Source: Qipengyuania sp. S6317L1 (GTDB lineage: Bacteria; Pseudomonadota; Alphaproteobacteria; Sphingomonadales; Sphingomonadaceae). From it: 64,000 nt of DNA. Below the pieces are notes generated by a model. It searched no databases and was not told the origin of the DNA. It saw only the letters and a program-made list of their open reading frames with translations. Shown one piece after another: positions 26,739-36,616 of the stretch; position 1 is the first letter of the stretch; the number at the start of each line of letters is the position of its first letter. Where the stretch lies: the NCBI RefSeq assembly GCF_023015615.1, contig NZ_JALKAJ010000004.1:1-64000 (forward strand), given 5' to 3'. Made by a program: the position numbers and the translations under genes.

Positions 26739-27262
26739 CCGATAAATCGCACTCCTCTCACGAGGGTGGAGGAGGCAATTACTGGCGTTTCATGGCCATG
26801 GTCGCGACATCGACCGCGATCATGTTTTTCCTGATGTATTCGAACACCTTTGACGCCGACGATCTGTTCTGGAGCGAAACGCGCTTTTGGATGACGTTCG
26901 TGATGGGCGGCATGATGATGATCGTCATGCTCCTCTTCATGTGGGGCATGTACAAGGATCGCACCAAGAACTTCATCATCGTTGGCGTCGGCGCGCTCAC
27001 CATGGCACTCGCTCTCTGGCTTGTTCGCAGTCAGACGACGGTCGACGACACGGAATACATGGCGGCCATGATCCCGCACCACTCCATCGCGATCATGACC
27101 AGCGAGCGAGCAAGCCTCAAAGATCCCCGTGTGCGCGAACTCGCGAAAGCGATCATCGTCGCGCAGCGCCGGGAGATCGCTGAGATGAAATACCTTATCG
27201 ATGACATCGAACAAAACGGTCCGCGGACCGAAGAACGTTTGCCTGAGGAGATCCAGCAATGA
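26735..27262 (+). CDS. DUF305 membrane protein
   Basis: A 175-residue protein with three membrane helices (about 18-35, 52-71, 80-98) followed by a DUF305 domain with the hallmark IPHHSIAIM (His115-His116) and MKYLIDDIE. DUF305 is a four-helix, metal-binding domain frequently found in copper resistance loci. Here only the membrane-anchored half-domain (about 75 residues) is present. It overlaps both neighbours by four bases. Confidence 0.88.
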   Translation: MTDKSHSSHEGGGGNYWRFMAMVATSTAIMFFLMYSNTFDADDLFWSETRFWMTFVMGGMMMIVMLLFMWGMYKDRTKNFIIVGVGALTMALALWLVRSQTTVDDTEYMAAMIPHHSIAIMTSERASLKDPRVRELAKAIIVAQRREIAEMKYLIDDIEQNGPRTEERLPEEIQQ

Positions 27263-27747
27263 GAAGCGCCGCTATCCTAACCCTGGCGACCCTTGGCCTC
27301 GCTGCGTGCAACACAAACACCGCCCCCGGCAACGACCGCGAGGCACATCTCGATCCGCCCGTGCAAGCAGCTCCCATTGAAGATGCAAGCACCGCGCTTG
27401 CCAATCTCAGCCCTGGGCTGATGCTTCCTGAAACCATGACTGATGCCGATCTGGCAGCCCTCGATGCAGAAGGCGATTGCCAATTCCGGCTCACCGAGGT
27501 CGCCTATCCCTCATTCGTGTATGACAGCGAAGGGCAAGGAGCGATCAAGATCAACGGTCGGCTCATCCCGGTCTCCAGAGATGAACAAGGGAACTATTCG
27601 AATGGCGAGCTTCGGGTGACCACCCGCTTGCTGGATGATGAAGGCACAGCTGGGCTCCGTATGCAGGAAATGATCGTCGTCGCGCCTCGTGCTTCTGATG
27701 AGTTTGGTTTCTGGGGCTATACTACTTGCGGGACGGAAGGTGCATGA
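27259..27747 (+). CDS. putative lipoprotein, unknown function
   Basis: A 162-residue protein with a clear lipobox (TLGLAAC, Cys17). The mature part has no recognised motif except a paired-Cys pattern (GDCQFR, later TTCGTEG). It overlaps the DUF305 gene by four bases, so it is part of the same coupled set. Similar small lipoproteins near DUF305 genes are known; function is not. Confidence 0.65.
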   Translation: MRSAAILTLATLGLAACNTNTAPGNDREAHLDPPVQAAPIEDASTALANLSPGLMLPETMTDADLAALDAEGDCQFRLTEVAYPSFVYDSEGQGAIKINGRLIPVSRDEQGNYSNGELRVTTRLLDDEGTAGLRMQEMIVVAPRASDEFGFWGYTTCGTEGA

Positions 27748-27901
27748 AACCGCGAGCGCTGATCATGATCGCGCGGCCTGATGTCGCGTTAGCGACAGGC
27801 TCTCATGAGATCGCTGCAGGCGGTCCCTGCCTCCTTTCTTGCAGAGAAGAGACAGGGCGGCTTGTGAAACCAGAGCTTAGCATTTAGCGTAAAGACCAAG
27901 C

Positions 27902-28267
27902 ATGGCTTTGTATCGAACCTTTCTGACGTTGTTCCTCTGTTTTGGCTTGATCTTCCAAGGGTCAGCGACAGCAGCTGCGATGCCTCAGACAGAGCCGATG
28001 CTGGCTTCTGATTGCGCTCAGATGATGCATCACTCGGAAAAAGGTGAGGCCGCTCATCACCATGGCGATGATACTGACGCCCCGTGTGAGAACATGTCGG
28101 TTGATTGCTTGCTGGCAATGAATGCGGTTTCTGCTGTTTGGGTGGGGAGCGATGCGCCTTCGCATGTTGTTAAGCCATTTTCCGACGGCCCTGTGTATTT
28201 GTCGAACATTACCTCACCTCTGCTCAGTCGCGCTTCTGCGCCCGATTACCCCCCTCCACGAATCTGA
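27902..28267 (+). CDS. small His-rich exported protein ahead of cusC
   Basis: A 121-residue protein with a signal peptide (MALYRTFLTLFLCFGLIFQG) and a metal-binding-looking centre (CAQMMHHSEKGEAAHHHGDDTDAPCENMSVDC in part), then a hydrophobic C-terminal half. It parallels the His-rich gene in front of the czc operon (10614-10958), suggesting the same CzcI/DUF2946-like job in front of an RND system. It is 112 bp before cusC. Confidence 0.65.
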   Translation: MALYRTFLTLFLCFGLIFQGSATAAAMPQTEPMLASDCAQMMHHSEKGEAAHHHGDDTDAPCENMSVDCLLAMNAVSAVWVGSDAPSHVVKPFSDGPVYLSNITSPLLSRASAPDYPPPRI

Positions 28268-28379
28268 CTTGATTGAATAACCTGAAGGCGAATTGCCCCT
28301 TCTGATTGCGCGGTCTCAGCGCTGCAATGCACCGTCATTGCCGCCGGACCTCGGCACGCACATCAAGTGAGATTTTTCC

Positions 28380-29615
28380 ATGAAACGGTCCATAGGCGGT
28401 ATCCTTGCCGCCGCCCTGATGCCAGCGCAGGTGGTGCTTGCGCAGCCAATTGGCTATGAAGAAGCCTTGCGAGCAGCGCGCGAAGATCAGCCGCTGCTCC
28501 AGGCCGCGCAATTGCGTATCGACGGCACGCGAGATGCCTCGGAAGCCGCAGATGAACTGCCCGATCCTGTGCTGCGTGGCGGGATTGCAAACTTGCCAAT
28601 TACAGGGCCAGTAGCGTTCGAGTTTGATCGCCAGCTTCCAACGCAGATTGCTGTTGGCATTGAGCAACCAATCCCGAACCTGGCCCGGCGCAGAGCCCGT
28701 CGAGACGTAGCGGAGTCAGATGTAGCGCTCGCGCAAATGCGATTTGGGGTTGCGCAGCAGCGGATCGATATCGCCACGTCAACTGCCTGGATCGATCTGT
28801 ATTATGCGGAGGAAAAACTCGCCTTCGCGCATACGGCTCTCAGCGATCTGCGCAGGCTTCAGCCGGTGGCGAACAGCGCCGTCGCTTCGGGATCGGCTCG
28901 TCCGGCCGAAAGCCTCGCCATTCGCCGCGAGCTTCTGGTCATCGAAGATGCGATCACAAGAATTGAAGCCGAAAGAGATGCCGCACGCGCCATGCTCTCG
29001 AGCTACATTCGAACGGACAGCCCTGCGGTCGCAGGTAATGCGCCAGCGGCCAATGTCGACAGCGACAGCCTTGAGCAAGCTCTGGACTTCAACCCCGTCA
29101 TCCGTCTTGCCGACGCAGCGACCGGACGAGCAGAGGCTAGCGCTGACCTGGCGCGCGCTGACTTGCGCCCCGATTTCGGAGTCAGTGTGAATTATGGCCG
29201 GCGCGATCCTGCCTTCGGTGATGCATTCTCCGTCATGGGATCGGTCACCCTGCCCATCTTCACCGATCGGCGTCAAAAGCCGCGCATTCGTGCCGCCGAA
29301 GCTGAGGCCGCCGCCGCACAGGCGGAGCGCGACGATCGATTGCGGGCGCTGCGAGTCCAATTCGAGTCCGATCTTGCCTCATGGCGCAGCGCGAAGCGCC
29401 AATGGGAACGCGCGCGCGATGAATTGCTGCCTCTGGCCCGGCAGAGAGTCGAACTGGAGACGGCGAGCTTCGCCGCCGGAAACGCGGACCTAATCGACGT
29501 GATTGCAGCAAAGGCGGATCTAGCTTTGCTCGATCTTGAAATCTTTGAACGCGAAGCTGCGACCGTGGAATGGGCCGAAATGCTTCGCTTGACCTATGGG
29601 GAGCAACAGCCATGA
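28380..29615 (+). CDS. cusC: CusC-type outer-membrane efflux channel (TolC family)
   Basis: Outer-membrane duct of a Cu/Ag RND efflux complex. It has 411 residues with a signal peptide (MKRSIGGILAAALMPAQVVLAQ) and two helical outer-membrane-factor repeats rich in Ala, Arg and Glu. It lies directly before cusB, overlapping it by four bases, so translation is linked. The Cu/Ag specificity is taken from its CusA and CusF partners rather than from this protein. Confidence 0.9.
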   Translation: MKRSIGGILAAALMPAQVVLAQPIGYEEALRAAREDQPLLQAAQLRIDGTRDASEAADELPDPVLRGGIANLPITGPVAFEFDRQLPTQIAVGIEQPIPNLARRRARRDVAESDVALAQMRFGVAQQRIDIATSTAWIDLYYAEEKLAFAHTALSDLRRLQPVANSAVASGSARPAESLAIRRELLVIEDAITRIEAERDAARAMLSSYIRTDSPAVAGNAPAANVDSDSLEQALDFNPVIRLADAATGRAEASADLARADLRPDFGVSVNYGRRDPAFGDAFSVMGSVTLPIFTDRRQKPRIRAAEAEAAAAQAERDDRLRALRVQFESDLASWRSAKRQWERARDELLPLARQRVELETASFAAGNADLIDVIAAKADLALLDLEIFEREAATVEWAEMLRLTYGEQQP

Positions 29616-31105
29616 GCGATGCGATCAAGAGCTCGGGTCTTTCAAAACGGACCTATGCAATCATTACAGCCGTCGCGCTTGTCAGCCTCGGTGTCGGATA
29701 CGCGCTCTCGCTCCTAGGAGGTGAGAGCGAGGGTGGGATGTCGGGCTCCTCGGAGACGGAGTGCGAAGAGGTGCTCTACTGGTACGATCCGATGGTGCCG
29801 GGACAGCGCTTTGACGAGCCCGGCAAGTCGCCCTTCATGGACATGATGCTGGTTCCAAAGTGCGCGGGAGAAGCGGCCGAAGCGGGCGTGCGGATTGATC
29901 CCGGCCTGGTCCAGAATTTCGGCATCCGCACTGCAGCGGCCGAGTTCGGAGTTCTCGAGCCGGAAATCACCGTGACGGGCGTCCTGGCCTACAACAGCCG
30001 AGACGTGGCCATCGTCCAGCCAAGAGCAGGCGGTTATGTCCAACGAACCTACGGCCTTGCCAAGGACGACGTGGTGGGTCGAGGCGCTCCCATCGTCGAC
30101 ATTCTGGTCCCTGACTGGGGCGGCGCGCAGCGCGAGTACCTCGCCGTGCTGGATACCGGTGATGCAGCGCTCGCAGATGCCATGCGGCAACGCATGCGCC
30201 TGCTCGGCATGACCAATGCAATGATCGCGTCTGTCGAGCGAACACGCCGTGCCCAAACCACAATCACCGTTGCGGCGCCTGTGGGCGGCGCTGTTACCAT
30301 GCTCGGCGTGCGACCAGGCATGACGGTGATGGAAGGTCAGACACTGGCCGAGATTACCGGCTTCTCCCCGATATGGCTGGAAGCCTCTGTGCCCGAGACA
30401 CAGGCAGCAAATGTACGGCAGGGTCAGACTGTCAGCGCCACTCTGGCAGCATTTCCCGATGAACGATTTGCGGGGCGCATTACCGCCATTTTGCCCAGCG
30501 CCGATGCAGCTAGCCGGACGATCACCGTACGGGCTGAACTACCGAACCCCCGCGGCAGACTGAAGCCGGGCATGTTCGCGCAGGTGTCGCTTTCGCCCGA
30601 CACGCGTCGTGCGCTGCTGGTGCCGTCGGAGGCGGTCATTCGAACCGGACGCCGCAATCTTGTGATGCTCAAACAGGATGAAGGCGCCTTCCTGCCTGCA
30701 GAGGTCGAAATCGGACGCGAGGCGAATGGCAGGACCGAGATCCTGGCAGGCCTTGCCGAAGGCGAAGAGGTCGTCACATCCGGGCAGTTCCTGATCGATT
30801 CCGAAGCGAGTTTGGCCGGGATCGATGTCAGGTCGATCGACGGAAGCATGGATATGGCATCCGACGGCCCGGCAAAGATGAAAACCTACACTGCCACGGG
30901 AAGCATCACGAAGATTGCCGGAGCTTCGATCACTCTCAATCACGCGCCGGTGCCGGCACTCGAGTGGCCGAGCATGGTCATGCCCTTCGCCCTAGCCGAC
31001 GCCTCTCTGGTCGAGGGTCTCGAGCCGGGCGATGATGTCGAGTTCACATTCTCGCAAGCCGACACCGGTCCGCGCATCGAGTCCATTCGGAAGGTCGAAC
31101 GATGA
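29612..31105 (+). CDS. cusB: CusB-type periplasmic adaptor with N-terminal metal domain and C-terminal CusF domain
   Basis: Adaptor joining CusA and CusC. It is 497 residues from ATG 29612, which overlaps cusC. After one membrane anchor (about 12-35) comes a heavy-metal-binding domain (about 54-84, [11 protein letters not shown] and MDMMLVPKC). The usual barrel and hairpin domains follow. The extra C-terminus (about 423-497) resembles CusF, with WPSMVMPF matching the Cu-binding W-x2-M-x-M motif. The built-in CusF makes it a longer, self-supplied adaptor. It overlaps cusA by four bases. Confidence 0.93.
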   Translation: MSDAIKSSGLSKRTYAIITAVALVSLGVGYALSLLGGESEGGMSGSSETECEEVLYWYDPMVPGQRFDEPGKSPFMDMMLVPKCAGEAAEAGVRIDPGLVQNFGIRTAAAEFGVLEPEITVTGVLAYNSRDVAIVQPRAGGYVQRTYGLAKDDVVGRGAPIVDILVPDWGGAQREYLAVLDTGDAALADAMRQRMRLLGMTNAMIASVERTRRAQTTITVAAPVGGAVTMLGVRPGMTVMEGQTLAEITGFSPIWLEASVPETQAANVRQGQTVSATLAAFPDERFAGRITAILPSADAASRTITVRAELPNPRGRLKPGMFAQVSLSPDTRRALLVPSEAVIRTGRRNLVMLKQDEGAFLPAEVEIGREANGRTEILAGLAEGEEVVTSGQFLIDSEASLAGIDVRSIDGSMDMASDGPAKMKTYTATGSITKIAGASITLNHAPVPALEWPSMVMPFALADASLVEGLEPGDDVEFTFSQADTGPRIESIRKVER

Positions 31106-34100
31106 TTGCGCGGATTATCGACGCGTCGATTGCCAATCGGTTCTTCATCGTTCTGGCAGCTATCGCAGTCACGCTGGCCGGCTTCTGGGCGGTGCGGGCA
31201 ACGCCAGTCGATGCAATCCCGGACCTGTCCGACGTGCAGGTCGTGGTGCGCTCGAATTATCCGGGGCAAGCTCCGCGCATCGTCGAGGATCAGGTCACGT
31301 ACCCGCTTGCGACCACGATGCTGTCGGTGCCGGGCGCGGAAACAGTGCGCGGCTATTCGATGTTCGGCGACAGCTTCGTCTATGTGATATTCGAGGATGG
31401 GACGGACCTCTACTGGGCACGTTCGCGCGTACTCGAATATCTCAACCAGGTGCAAAATGAGCTGCCCGAAGGAGTAACCAGTTCGCTGGGGCCGGACGCG
31501 ACGGGCGTCGGCTGGATATACGAGTATGCTCTGGTCGACCGAACAGGAAACAGCGATCTGGCTGACCTTCGCAGCCTTCAGGACTGGTTCCTTCGCTATG
31601 AGCTCCAGACCATTCCCGGCATCGCTGAGGTCGCCAGCGTCGGCGGTATGGTCAAGCAATACCAGGTCGTGCTGGAACCCTATCGGATGGCTTCGCTCGG
31701 CGTCACCCACAGCGATGTCGTGCGCGCGATCCAGGCGTCCAATCAGGAGGCCGGCGGCTCGGTTGTCGAAATGGGTGAGGCGGAATTCATGGTCCGCGCC
31801 TCGGGCTATCTCACGTCCCTCGAAGACTTCAGGCAAATCCCGCTCAAATCGGTCGGGAACGGTATCCCTGTCACCTTATCCGATGTCGCCACGATCCAGC
31901 TTGGCCCAGAAATGCGGCGCGGCATTGCCGAACTCAACGGTGAAGGCGAGGTCGCAGGCGGCATCGTCGTCCTCAGGCAAGGCGAGGATGCACGCGCTAC
32001 CATCGCAGCAGTTGAAGAGAGGCTGGAAGTACTCAAGCCCAGTCTTCCCGAAGGGGTCGAGATTGTCACGACCTATGATCGATCGAAGCTCATCGACGCC
32101 TCGATCGACAATTTGACCGGCAAACTCATCGCCGAATTCATAATCGTCGCGATCGTCTGCGCTCTGTTCCTGTGGCACGTCAGATCCGCGTTTGTCGCCA
32201 TCGTAACGCTCCCGCTAGGGGTTTTGGCCGCCTTCATTGTAATGCGTTTCCAAGGCGTCGATGCCAACATCATGTCCCTTGGCGGGATTGCCATCGCCAT
32301 TGGCGCGATGGTCGATGCGGCCATCGTCATGATTGAGAACGCGCACAAGCATATCGAGCATTGGGAAGAGGATCACCCGGATGAAGAGCTGTCCGATAAC
32401 GTGCGCTGGAAGCTGATCGCCGAAGCCTCGAAAGAGGTGGGGCCAGCGCTCTTCTTCAGCCTTCTGATCATAACCCTCTCGTTCCTGCCGGTGTTCACAC
32501 TGCAGGCTCAGGAGGGGCGCCTCTTTTCGCCGCTGGCGTTCACCAAGACCTATGCCATGGCAGCGGCGGCGATCCTGTCGGTAACCCTCGTGCCCGTCCT
32601 GATGGGCTGGCTCATTCGCGGGAAAATCCCCAAGGAGGATACCAATCTCCTCAACCGTGCTCTGACCAAGGTCTATCGGCCGGGTCTCGATTGGGTGCTC
32701 AGCCGGCCCAAGACCACTCTGGTCGTGGCAGGGCTCGTGTTCCTTACAACGCTGGTCCCGTTCACCCGTCTTGGCGGTGAATTCCTGCCACCGCTCGACG
32801 AGGGCGACTTGCTCTACATGCCGAGCGCGCTGCCCGGCCTGTCACCGGGTGAGGCCTCGGCCTTGCTTCAGCGGACCGATCGGTTGATCAAATCCGTTCC
32901 CGAAGTCGAGACCGTGTTCGGGAAGGCAGGGCGTGCGGACACCGCGACCGATCCGGCGCCGCTCACGATGTTCGAGACGACTATCCGTTTCAAACCTCGC
33001 GAAGAGTGGCGGCCCGGAATGACGCCGGAGAAGCTCGTCGAAGAGCTGGACCAGGCTGTGCAGGTGCCAGGCCTCGCCAATGTGTGGGTTCCGCCGATCC
33101 GTAACCGCATCGATATGCTGGCGACCGGTATCAAGAGCCCGATCGGGGTAAAAGTGTCCGGTGAAGACCTCGCCGAGATCGAGCGCGTGGCGTTGCAGGT
33201 CGAGAACGTCGCGAAACAGGTTCCCGGCGTCAGTTCCGCCTTGGCAGAGCGTCTTTCGGGAGGCCGCTATGTCGATGTGGACATCGACCGGGTCGCCGCA
33301 GCGCGTTTCGGGCTGAATATCGCCGATGTTCAGCAGATCGTGTCGGGTGCGATTGGCGGCGCGAATATCGGGCGGACCGTCGAAGGGCTGGCGCGATATC
33401 CGATCAATGTGCGCTATCCGCGCGAGATCCGCGACAGCATCGGTGAACTGCGCGCGCTTCCTTTGCTTACTCCGTCCGGGCAGCAGATTACTCTGGGTAC
33501 AGTTGCGCAGGTGAGCGTCAGCGATGGCCCACCGATGCTCAAGAACGAGCAAGGACGTCTGATCAGCGTGGTCTATGTCGACACACGGGGACGTGACCTC
33601 AGTTCTGTCGTAAGCGACCTTCAGGCAGCGGTGTCGGAGGGCGTCGATCTGCCTGCGGGCGTAAGCATCTCTTATGCGGGGCAGTTTGAGTATCTCACTC
33701 GCGCCAATGAACGGTTGCAGGTCGTCATTCCCGCAACGCTCGGCATCATTTTCGTCCTGCTCTATTTGATCTTCCGACGGTTCGACGAAGCGCTGCTTGT
33801 CATGGGCACGCTGCCCTTCGCCCTTACCGGCGGGTTCTGGCTGCTCTACCTGATGGGCTACAACCAGTCGGTCGCCACGTCGGTGGGTTTCATTGCCCTC
33901 GCCGGCGTGTCGGCCGAGTTCGGCGTTATCATGCTGATCTATCTCAAGTCTGCGCTTGCCAAGGGCCGAGGCGAACTCGATGCGGAAGACGTGGGCGAAG
34001 CCATCAGGGAAGGCGCGCTGCTACGCGTCCGCCCCAAGGCGATGACGGTGGCCGTCATACTCGCCGGTCTCTTCCCGATCCTGATTGGAACCGGAGCGGG

Positions 34101-34269
34101 ATCGGAGGTCATGAGCCGCATAGCCGCGCCGATGGTCGGCGGCATGATCACCGCCCCGCTGCTGTCCATGTTCGTTATTCCCGCCGCATACCTCTTGATG
34201 CGGCGCCCCCGGCCCGAGCGGTCACCACAATCTGAAGGAGAAACTGAATGCGTACCTCAACCCTTATGA
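31102..34269 (+). CDS. cusA: CusA-type Cu(I)/Ag(I) RND efflux pump
   Basis: Inner-membrane, proton-driven pump exporting Cu(I) or Ag(I). It has 1055 residues, normal for CusA, with 12 predicted helices. The helix-4 signature [13 protein letters not shown] (about 400-413) is the monovalent-metal (HME4, CusA) form and differs from the DFGLIVDGAVIIVEN of CzcA in this window. Start ATG overlaps cusB. CusF begins inside its last codons (overlap 22 bp). Confidence 0.95.
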   Translation: MIARIIDASIANRFFIVLAAIAVTLAGFWAVRATPVDAIPDLSDVQVVVRSNYPGQAPRIVEDQVTYPLATTMLSVPGAETVRGYSMFGDSFVYVIFEDGTDLYWARSRVLEYLNQVQNELPEGVTSSLGPDATGVGWIYEYALVDRTGNSDLADLRSLQDWFLRYELQTIPGIAEVASVGGMVKQYQVVLEPYRMASLGVTHSDVVRAIQASNQEAGGSVVEMGEAEFMVRASGYLTSLEDFRQIPLKSVGNGIPVTLSDVATIQLGPEMRRGIAELNGEGEVAGGIVVLRQGEDARATIAAVEERLEVLKPSLPEGVEIVTTYDRSKLIDASIDNLTGKLIAEFIIVAIVCALFLWHVRSAFVAIVTLPLGVLAAFIVMRFQGVDANIMSLGGIAIAIGAMVDAAIVMIENAHKHIEHWEEDHPDEELSDNVRWKLIAEASKEVGPALFFSLLIITLSFLPVFTLQAQEGRLFSPLAFTKTYAMAAAAILSVTLVPVLMGWLIRGKIPKEDTNLLNRALTKVYRPGLDWVLSRPKTTLVVAGLVFLTTLVPFTRLGGEFLPPLDEGDLLYMPSALPGLSPGEASALLQRTDRLIKSVPEVETVFGKAGRADTATDPAPLTMFETTIRFKPREEWRPGMTPEKLVEELDQAVQVPGLANVWVPPIRNRIDMLATGIKSPIGVKVSGEDLAEIERVALQVENVAKQVPGVSSALAERLSGGRYVDVDIDRVAAARFGLNIADVQQIVSGAIGGANIGRTVEGLARYPINVRYPREIRDSIGELRALPLLTPSGQQITLGTVAQVSVSDGPPMLKNEQGRLISVVYVDTRGRDLSSVVSDLQAAVSEGVDLPAGVSISYAGQFEYLTRANERLQVVIPATLGIIFVLLYLIFRRFDEALLVMGTLPFALTGGFWLLYLMGYNQSVATSVGFIALAGVSAEFGVIMLIYLKSALAKGRGELDAEDVGEAIREGALLRVRPKAMTVAVILAGLFPILIGTGAGSEVMSRIAAPMVGGMITAPLLSMFVIPAAYLLMRRPRPERSPQSEGETECVPQPL

Positions 34270-34625
34270 TGCTGCTTGCTGCGCCCCTGGCCCTCGCTGC
34301 TTGCGATAGCGCGCAGGAAACAGAGACCATGGAAGACATGCCGATGGACGGGATGGCGATGGAAGGACACGACATGTCGGCGATGGATGCGGTTGATGGC
34401 GCAAAAACGGCCAGCGCTGTAGGAACCGTCACCGCCATCGATGCCGAGACAGGCACCATCACCGTCGATCATGAACCCGTTGCAGAACTGGGCTGGCCGC
34501 AGATGGTCATGGCATTTGATGCCAGCGAGGAAGTGCGCGGCGACATCTCGGTTGGCGATGCGATCAAATTCACGGTCGAGGCGACCGATGAAGGCAACAC
34601 GATCACCGCGATCACGAAGCAGTAA
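34248..34625 (+). CDS. cusF: CusF-type copper chaperone (lipoprotein)
   Basis: A 125-residue periplasmic Cu(I)/Ag(I) carrier that would load CusB. Lipobox LAAC (Cys19), a Met/Asp-rich linker ([20 protein letters not shown]), then the CusF barrel with His75, Trp83, Met86 and Met88 in the order H...WPQMVM, matching the known cation-pi/Met site of CusF. It overlaps the end of cusA and is the last gene before a strong terminator. Confidence 0.93.
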   Translation: MRTSTLMMLLAAPLALAACDSAQETETMEDMPMDGMAMEGHDMSAMDAVDGAKTASAVGTVTAIDAETGTITVDHEPVAELGWPQMVMAFDASEEVRGDISVGDAIKFTVEATDEGNTITAITKQ

Positions 34626-34657
34626 GCCTGCGAAACTTTTCGCACAAGAAAAGCGTC

Positions 34658-34693
34658 ACCCTTGGCCGACCAACCACTGGCTCGGCCAAGGGT
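34658..34693 (+). terminator. rho-independent-type terminator after cusF
   Basis: A 12-bp perfect stem (ACCCTTGGCCGA / TCGGCCAAGGGT) with a 12-base loop, followed by GCTTGTTT. It lies 33 bp after the cusF stop and probably ends the long plus-strand copper transcript. Confidence 0.85.
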
Positions 34694-34793
34694 GCTTGTT
34701 TGGGATAGATTGTCGCAATTCCGATCGAAATAAGATCCGTATCGCGGCTCGATATGGCAATCGCACATGTTGCCTGATTTTTGTGAAACCGGA

Positions 34794-34807
34794 ATTATCC
34801 GGATAAT
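34794..34807. repeat. 14-bp perfect palindrome ATTATCCGGATAAT
   Basis: A perfect palindrome in the AT-richer gap between the cusF terminator and the AlpA-like gene. It could be an operator or a site used by an element-encoded recombinase; function unknown. Confidence 0.55.
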
Positions 34808-34886
34808 GTGCGCGTTATACGAGGCTAAACTTAGCCATGGCTTGATGCGTCAGCTCGATAGAGGAGCAAGCCCAGTCCAGACGCTT

Positions 34887-35129
34887 TCAAGACCTTTTGA
34901 TACGAGCGATCCAGTCGTTGACTTCGGACTCCACCCAGACGGTGCAGCGAGACCCGAGCGACCTCGATTGCGGAAACCGCCCTTCCCTCATTCTCTGGTA
35001 GATAGCTGTGCGCCTGAGGCCTACGCGCTCCATGACTTCAGGAAGGCGCAACAGCCGCTCTGATGGCTCCGCAACATAGTCAACGGCGTTCGCCGGACCG
35101 CCCGAGAGTGGAGTTTCCGGTTTAGTCAT
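34887..35129 (-). CDS. AlpA/Excisionase-type helix-turn-helix DNA-binding protein
   Basis: An 80-residue protein with a MerR-like winged helix of the AlpA/excisionase family (LLRLPEVMERVGLRRTAIYQ, then GRFPQS and WVESEVNDWIARI). Such proteins regulate integrase genes or act as excision factors in mobile elements. The ATG at 35129 overlaps the end of the upstream HTH gene by 8 bp; an in-frame start at 35186 exists but would lie deep in that gene. It supports the mobile-element nature of the region. Confidence 0.82.
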   Translation of the reverse strand: MTKPETPLSGGPANAVDYVAEPSERLLRLPEVMERVGLRRTAIYQRMREGRFPQSRSLGSRCTVWVESEVNDWIARIKRS

Positions 35130-35604
35130 CGACCCTCCCGTTGACGTTCTCGATATAGAGTGCGTCTCTTCGTTCGAGATCATCAATGTGATCGGAGAGG
35201 AGGCGTGCGAGCCTTTGCGCTGTTCCCTTCGCCCAGCGTGGCCGCACTTCCTGCAGCCTTGAGCCGAGTTCGCAGGTCAAGGCGACGGGTAGTCCGGTAA
35301 AGAATGCGCCGAGGAAGTCGCCGACCTCGGTATCGATCCACTGGATCGCCTGGTCCGCGTCGGTCAGTATGAAAAGCGCAAGCGACAGCTTCGGATCGAC
35401 CCCGCAGGCGTTCAATATGTGCGATGCTTCAGCAAGTGAGGCTGCCCGTTCGCCGGTCAGGATGCGGCGGAGCGCATCCTTATGGATTGATGTTTGACGG
35501 GCAATCTCGATGCGAGTCTTGCCGCTGTTCGAGACAGTGGCAGCCAGTAAGCTGGCGAGACCTTCATGCAGTTGTTTGCCTGCGGACTTGTCGGGACTGA
35601 CCAA
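35122..35604 (-). CDS. XRE-like helix-turn-helix regulator
   Basis: A 160-residue regulator with an XRE-type DNA-binding part at about residues 28-75 (GKTRIEIARQTSIHKDALRR) and a C-terminal alpha-helical segment of unknown fold (ALFILTDADQAIQWIDTEVG). It starts at TTG 35604 behind a strong AGGAAGG ribosome site. It is first of a pair with the AlpA-like gene, divergent from the tra operon. Likely a control gene of the conjugative element. Confidence 0.72.
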   Translation of the reverse strand: MVSPDKSAGKQLHEGLASLLAATVSNSGKTRIEIARQTSIHKDALRRILTGERAASLAEASHILNACGVDPKLSLALFILTDADQAIQWIDTEVGDFLGAFFTGLPVALTCELGSRLQEVRPRWAKGTAQRLARLLSDHIDDLERRDALYIENVNGRVDD

Positions 35605-35964
35605 TGGACCTTCCTAAGGATTGCTCAACTAAAGAGTCGCGCTAACCGAGCAGGAAGACTGTAGGAAAGTGAAAAGAACAAAGATAGAACTTATAGGATG
35701 AGGCGGATCGTCGCCGAATCTTGATTCGCGCAGAAGCCGGTCGTCAAAGCGCAATACCCGTCACCCGCGGCGCATATCTCGGTCATCGAGATGCAGGACC
35801 ACGACCTGAGAGCGCAATTCGCAGCCGATCGCGGAAAATTGTCGCTTTTCGCCTGGTCATTGATCGGCCCAGTCACGATCGGAGTTTCCTACACCCTCCC
35901 TTTGGATCGAGGAAAGAACATACAGCGAACGCATCGCTGCCAATGTTTGAAACGGAGTTCCTCG
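35605..35964. promoter_or_regulatory. tra operon leader and divergent promoter region
   Basis: About 360 bp between the HTH gene (minus) and the pilin gene traA (plus); no convincing gene. It must carry the tra promoter. Two words here, TAGGAAA (35662-35668) and TAGGATGA (35694-35701), also occur in the operator region of the S24 repressor (54174-54208), so that repressor may bind here too. Confidence 0.5.
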
Positions 35965-36291
35965 ATGACCAAAGCAAGCACCCTTCCGCAACACCACAAG
36001 AACAGCGTTCGCGCCCGCGACTACTTTCTTCCCGCTGCCATAGCTCTTGCCTGCGCCAGCGCAGCCTATGCCGGCGCGGATACGACCTTCGACCCTGCGC
36101 TGCAGAAATTTACCGACTTCCTCGAAGGCTCAGGCGGCAAGATCATCACCGTCCTCAGCCTTGCCGGCGGCCTTATCGCGCTTGCTTCAGGCCGTTTCGC
36201 GCTCGGACAGGTAGCCGTGCCAGTGGGCGTCGGCATCGGTGTCGGCACCGGCGTTCCGATCGTCACCTCGGTCGTGACCGCGACCATCTGA
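35965..36291 (+). CDS. traA: conjugative pilin, TraA/VirB2-TrbC family
   Basis: A 108-residue prepilin: a long leader (MTKASTLPQHHKNSVRARDYFL...) with signal segment ending in AYAGAD, then two hydrophobic helices separated by a short Gly-rich turn (IITVLSLAGGLIALASG and VAVPVGVGIGVGTGVPIV). This is the standard topology of F-type and VirB2-like pilins that polymerise into the conjugative pilus. ATG at 35965 has GGAG 8 bp upstream. It is the first gene of the tra operon and lies 25 bp before traL. Confidence 0.82.
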   Translation: MTKASTLPQHHKNSVRARDYFLPAAIALACASAAYAGADTTFDPALQKFTDFLEGSGGKIITVLSLAGGLIALASGRFALGQVAVPVGVGIGVGTGVPIVTSVVTATI

Positions 36292-36316
36292 TCGCAGGTC
36301 TCGACAGGAGGGCGGC

Positions 36317-36604
36317 ATGGCCAACACATACCTCGTTCCACGGCGGCTCGACGATCCAGAACTGATCGGCTTCTGGACCATCGACGAGTTTGCGGGACTT
36401 CTTGTCCCGTTCGCCTGGGGCATCCTGGCACAGCACATCATCATCGGCACGGTCCTTTCTGGAATTACCTGGTTTGCCCTTCGAAAGGCGAAGGCGTCAG
36501 GTGCAGGGTCGAAACTGGTGCACGCTGCCTACTGGTATCTGCCGGGGAGCTTCCTCGGTTTGAAAGCCACGCCGCCCTCCCATTGCCGCCTGCTCGCAGG
36601 CTGA
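36317..36604 (+). CDS. traL: type IV conjugative transfer protein TraL
   Basis: A 95-residue VirB3-like inner-membrane protein (F TraL 91 residues) with the family opening YLVPRRLDDPELIGFW and two helices. It works next to TraE/TraB at the base of the secretion channel. Ribosome site AGGAGGG lies upstream, and traE follows 12 bp later. Confidence 0.92.
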   Translation: MANTYLVPRRLDDPELIGFWTIDEFAGLLVPFAWGILAQHIIIGTVLSGITWFALRKAKASGAGSKLVHAAYWYLPGSFLGLKATPPSHCRLLAG

Positions 36605-36616
36605 GGGAGGACATCC

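Noticed and set aside
35605-35964. Short frames 35691-35876 (minus) and 35721-36365 (plus) as genes before traA
   Set aside because: No ribosome sites, Arg/Ser-rich low-complexity products, and overlap with the pilin gene in another frame.
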